Assembly: GCA_963797175.1 (NCBI GenBank)
Contig: CAWCOL010000011.1
Span: forward strand, 62,001-126,000
DNA: 64,000 nt
Source of the DNA: DATLLN01 sp963797175
GTDB taxonomy: Bacteria > Actinomycetota > Thermoleophilia > Gaiellales > JAICJC01
Direction: 5' to 3'
The position numbers and the translations under genes are program-made. Below the pieces are notes generated by a model. The model ran no database searches. It had not been told where the DNA came from and worked only from the letters and a program-made list of their open reading frames with translations. Position 1 is the first letter of the stretch. Every line of letters starts with the position of its first letter. This document shows, piece by piece, positions 62,618 to 64,000 of this stretch.

Positions 62618-63589
62618 ATGACACCAGCACGCGCACACATCATCCTGGCCCTGATCGTCGTTGCCTGGGGCGGCGCGTTCGCCGCGATCAAGCACCTGCT
62701 CGGCGCCGGCATGACCGGGCCCGAAGTCGCCCTGGCCCGCTACCTGGTGGCCGCCCCCGGGTTCGCGATCGCGCTTTGGGCGACCGGCGGGCTGCCCGGC
62801 ATCGGCCGGCGCGGGCTGCTGCGGATCGCCGTCTGCGGCCTGCTGGTGGTGACGACGTACCACGTGGCGCTGAACGAGGGCGAGCGGTTCACCACGTCGG
62901 GCACGGGCGCGGTGATCATCGGCACGGCCCCGGGCATGACGCTCGGGCTCTCGCTGGCGCTGGGCCTGGAGCGGTTCTCGCCCGCCCGGCTGGCGGGGCT
63001 GGCGGTCGCATTCGCCGGCGTGCTGGTGGTCGTCCTGCTCGGCTCGGGCGAGCAGCTCTCGCCGTCCGGCGCAAAGGGGCCGCTGCTCGTGCTGATCGCG
63101 CCGCTCGCGTTCGCGCTCTACAACGTCATCGCCAAGCCGCTGCTCGAGCGCCATGACCCGATCGCCGTCAGCGCCGCCGCGTCGCTGATCGGCACCGTCG
63201 GGCTGCTGCCGCTGCTCTCCGCCCACCCCGTCGCCACCGCCCGCGGGCTGGGCGCCGAGGAGTGGGTGCTGATCCTCTACCTGGGCCTGGCCTGCACGCT
63301 GGCCGCGTACATCGGGTGGACGCTGGCGCTGCGGCAGCTCGACCCCTCGCGCGCGGTCGCCTACCTGTACTGCGTTCCCGTGCTGGGCGTCGTCACCGGC
63401 GCGGTCGCGCTGGACGAGCCGGTCACCGGCTGGCTGGTGCTGGGCGCCGGGCTGGTCGTCGCCGGGGTCGCCGTCGCCCAGTTCGGCTCGCTGCGGCGGA
63501 CGCGCCCGGAGCCGGTCGATACACTGTCGCACCATGGGCAAGGGGTACGCAGAGGGGCCGGCGGCCGAGGAGGCCGAGGCCGCGCGTGA
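62618..63589 (+). CDS. EamA/DMT-family transporter
   Basis: A 323-residue ten-span transporter with two EamA repeats: IILALIVVAWGGAFAAIKHLLG and GAKGPLLVLIAPLAFALYNVIAKPLL, ending VAYLYCVPVLGVVTGAVALDEPVTG. It likely exports a metabolite. The last 56 nt overlap the start of the small ilvD-coupled gene in another frame, so part of the C-terminal Gly/Arg tail may be non-functional. Confidence 0.88.
   Translation: MTPARAHIILALIVVAWGGAFAAIKHLLGAGMTGPEVALARYLVAAPGFAIALWATGGLPGIGRRGLLRIAVCGLLVVTTYHVALNEGERFTTSGTGAVIIGTAPGMTLGLSLALGLERFSPARLAGLAVAFAGVLVVVLLGSGEQLSPSGAKGPLLVLIAPLAFALYNVIAKPLLERHDPIAVSAAASLIGTVGLLPLLSAHPVATARGLGAEEWVLILYLGLACTLAAYIGWTLALRQLDPSRAVAYLYCVPVLGVVTGAVALDEPVTGWLVLGAGLVVAGVAVAQFGSLRRTRPEPVDTLSHHGQGVRRGAGGRGGRGRA
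63520..63525 (+). promoter_or_regulatory. Leaderless promoter -10 box TACACT
   Basis: TACACT lies 8 nt before the ATG at 63534, inside the end of the transporter gene. Confidence 0.55.
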
Positions 63590-63758
63590 GCGCGGCGACC
63601 ACCTCGCGACCGGGCCCAAGCACGAGCCTCGCGCGGCCGTGTGGGGCGCGACCGCGGACGAGCCTTCGCAGCACTTCCTGGGCTGGGCCGACGAGGTCGA
63701 TCCGGACGAGCTGTTCGCGTCCGGCGCGGCGTGGGGGATCAAGGTCGTGCAGCAGTGA
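63534..63758 (+). CDS. Small protein translationally coupled to ilvD (74 aa)
   Basis: A 74-residue acidic, soluble protein (MGKGYAEGPAAEEAEAARERGDHLA, then FLGWADEVDPDELF and an end GIKVVQQ). I do not recognise it. Evidence for coding is its own TACACT box with 8-nt spacing and a GTGA overlap with the ilvD start, so ilvD is translated by coupling. It may act with dihydroxyacid dehydratase or simply set its expression. Confidence 0.6.
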   Translation: MGKGYAEGPAAEEAEAARERGDHLATGPKHEPRAAVWGATADEPSQHFLGWADEVDPDELFASGAAWGIKVVQQ

Positions 63759-64000
63759 ACCCGTACGACCGGCCCAGCGACCCGGCCAAGCGCCACTCCG
63801 CGGCGCTCACGGACGGGCCCGACCGGGCGGCGGCGCGGGCGATGCTGAAGGCGGTCGGGTTCACCGACGACGACCTCGCCCGGCCGATCGTGGGCGTCGC
63901 CACGACCTGGATCGAGACGATGCCCTGCAACTTCAACCAGCGCGAGCTGGCGCTGCGCGTGAAGGCAGGGATCCGCGCGGCGGGCGGCACGCCGATGGAG
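63755..64000 (+). CDS. ilvD: Dihydroxy-acid dehydratase, N-terminal part
   Basis: The first 82 residues of IlvD are present and the gene runs off the right edge. The start VNPYDRPSDPAKRHSAALTDG, IVGVATTWIETMPCNFNQREL (first cluster-ligand Cys) and VKAGIRAAGGTPME match the [Fe-S] dehydratase of branched-chain amino-acid synthesis. GTG 63755 overlaps the stop of the small upstream gene. There is no independent promoter or ribosome site. Confidence 0.93.
   Translation, partial: MNPYDRPSDPAKRHSAALTDGPDRAAARAMLKAVGFTDDDLARPIVGVATTWIETMPCNFNQRELALRVKAGIRAAGGTPME

Overview
The window looks like a chromosome segment of a very high-GC actinobacterium, most plausibly a deep-branching class such as Thermoleophilia, and it may come from a metagenome assembly. 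The reasons are GC-rich third positions, frequent GTG starts, ATGA/GTGA gene overlaps, a proteasome-assembly PAC2 protein, a MarP-like protease, an Eis-like acetyltransferase, an LPFTG sortase substrate, and many genes whose start codon sits 6-8 nt after a TANNNT box, as expected for leaderless mRNAs. I saw no rRNA, tRNA or CRISPR array. This placement is inference; no marker gene is present.

Layout. 0-4 kb: the end of a HutF-type deiminase, an acyl-CoA dehydrogenase and an O-antigen-ligase-like membrane protein, then a terminator shared with a tiny LPFTG cell-wall protein preceded by three 21-bp tandem repeats. 4.3-20.3 kb: housekeeping and catabolic genes on both strands (phosphatase, inositol monophosphatase, SF2 helicase, siroheme enzyme, CBS protein, P5C dehydrogenase, DMT exporter, trans-sulfuration enzyme, PilZ protein, 3-hydroxyisobutyrate dehydrogenase, Eis-like protein, ATP-grasp). 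Many of these are broken by single-base insertions. 20.4-36.5 kb: an accessory catabolic region. A nine-gene minus-strand operon encodes a complete dipeptide-type ABC importer, two zinc alcohol dehydrogenases, a formaldehyde-activating-enzyme (Fae) homologue, an enolase-superfamily enzyme and an M24 peptidase. It is read divergently from an IclR regulator and quinone oxidoreductase across a symmetric promoter, and ends facing a histidine-ammonia-lyase homologue that lacks the MIO triad.

36.5-44.3 kb: a LacI regulator divergent from an amidohydrolase plus cysteine dioxygenase, a secreted HELTH protein, an M20 peptidase, then a REP-associated tyrosine transposase (RAYT) flanked by arrays of a 12-bp repeat. 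The same repeat occurs at 13.6 kb and in degenerate form at 4.8 kb. Next come a cupin, a methyltransferase, RNase HI, a class IV aminotransferase and an HNH nuclease. 44.4-55.4 kb: a sugar-dehydrogenase-like lipoprotein, two tandem GAF-GGDEF proteins, an enoyl-CoA hydratase with an atypical SDR, a MoxR-VWA pair, a membrane HD-GYP phosphodiesterase, and a protein-quality cluster (MarP-like protease, PAC2, CnoX-like thioredoxin). 55.5-64 kb: a large secreted fibronectin-III-like protein, a TAP-like hydrolase, a thioesterase plus two paralogous double-cupin proteins, a DMT transporter, a small unknown protein coupled to ilvD, and the start of ilvD.

The best candidates for undescribed biology are the Fae-containing import operon with its MIO-less lyase neighbour, the RAYT with its 12-bp repeat family, the tiny LPFTG peptide with its 21-bp operator-like repeats, and the small protein coupled to ilvD. 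About 40 frameshifts, all of insertion type and clustered in a few genes, most likely reflect sequence error. I annotate those genes across the shifts.
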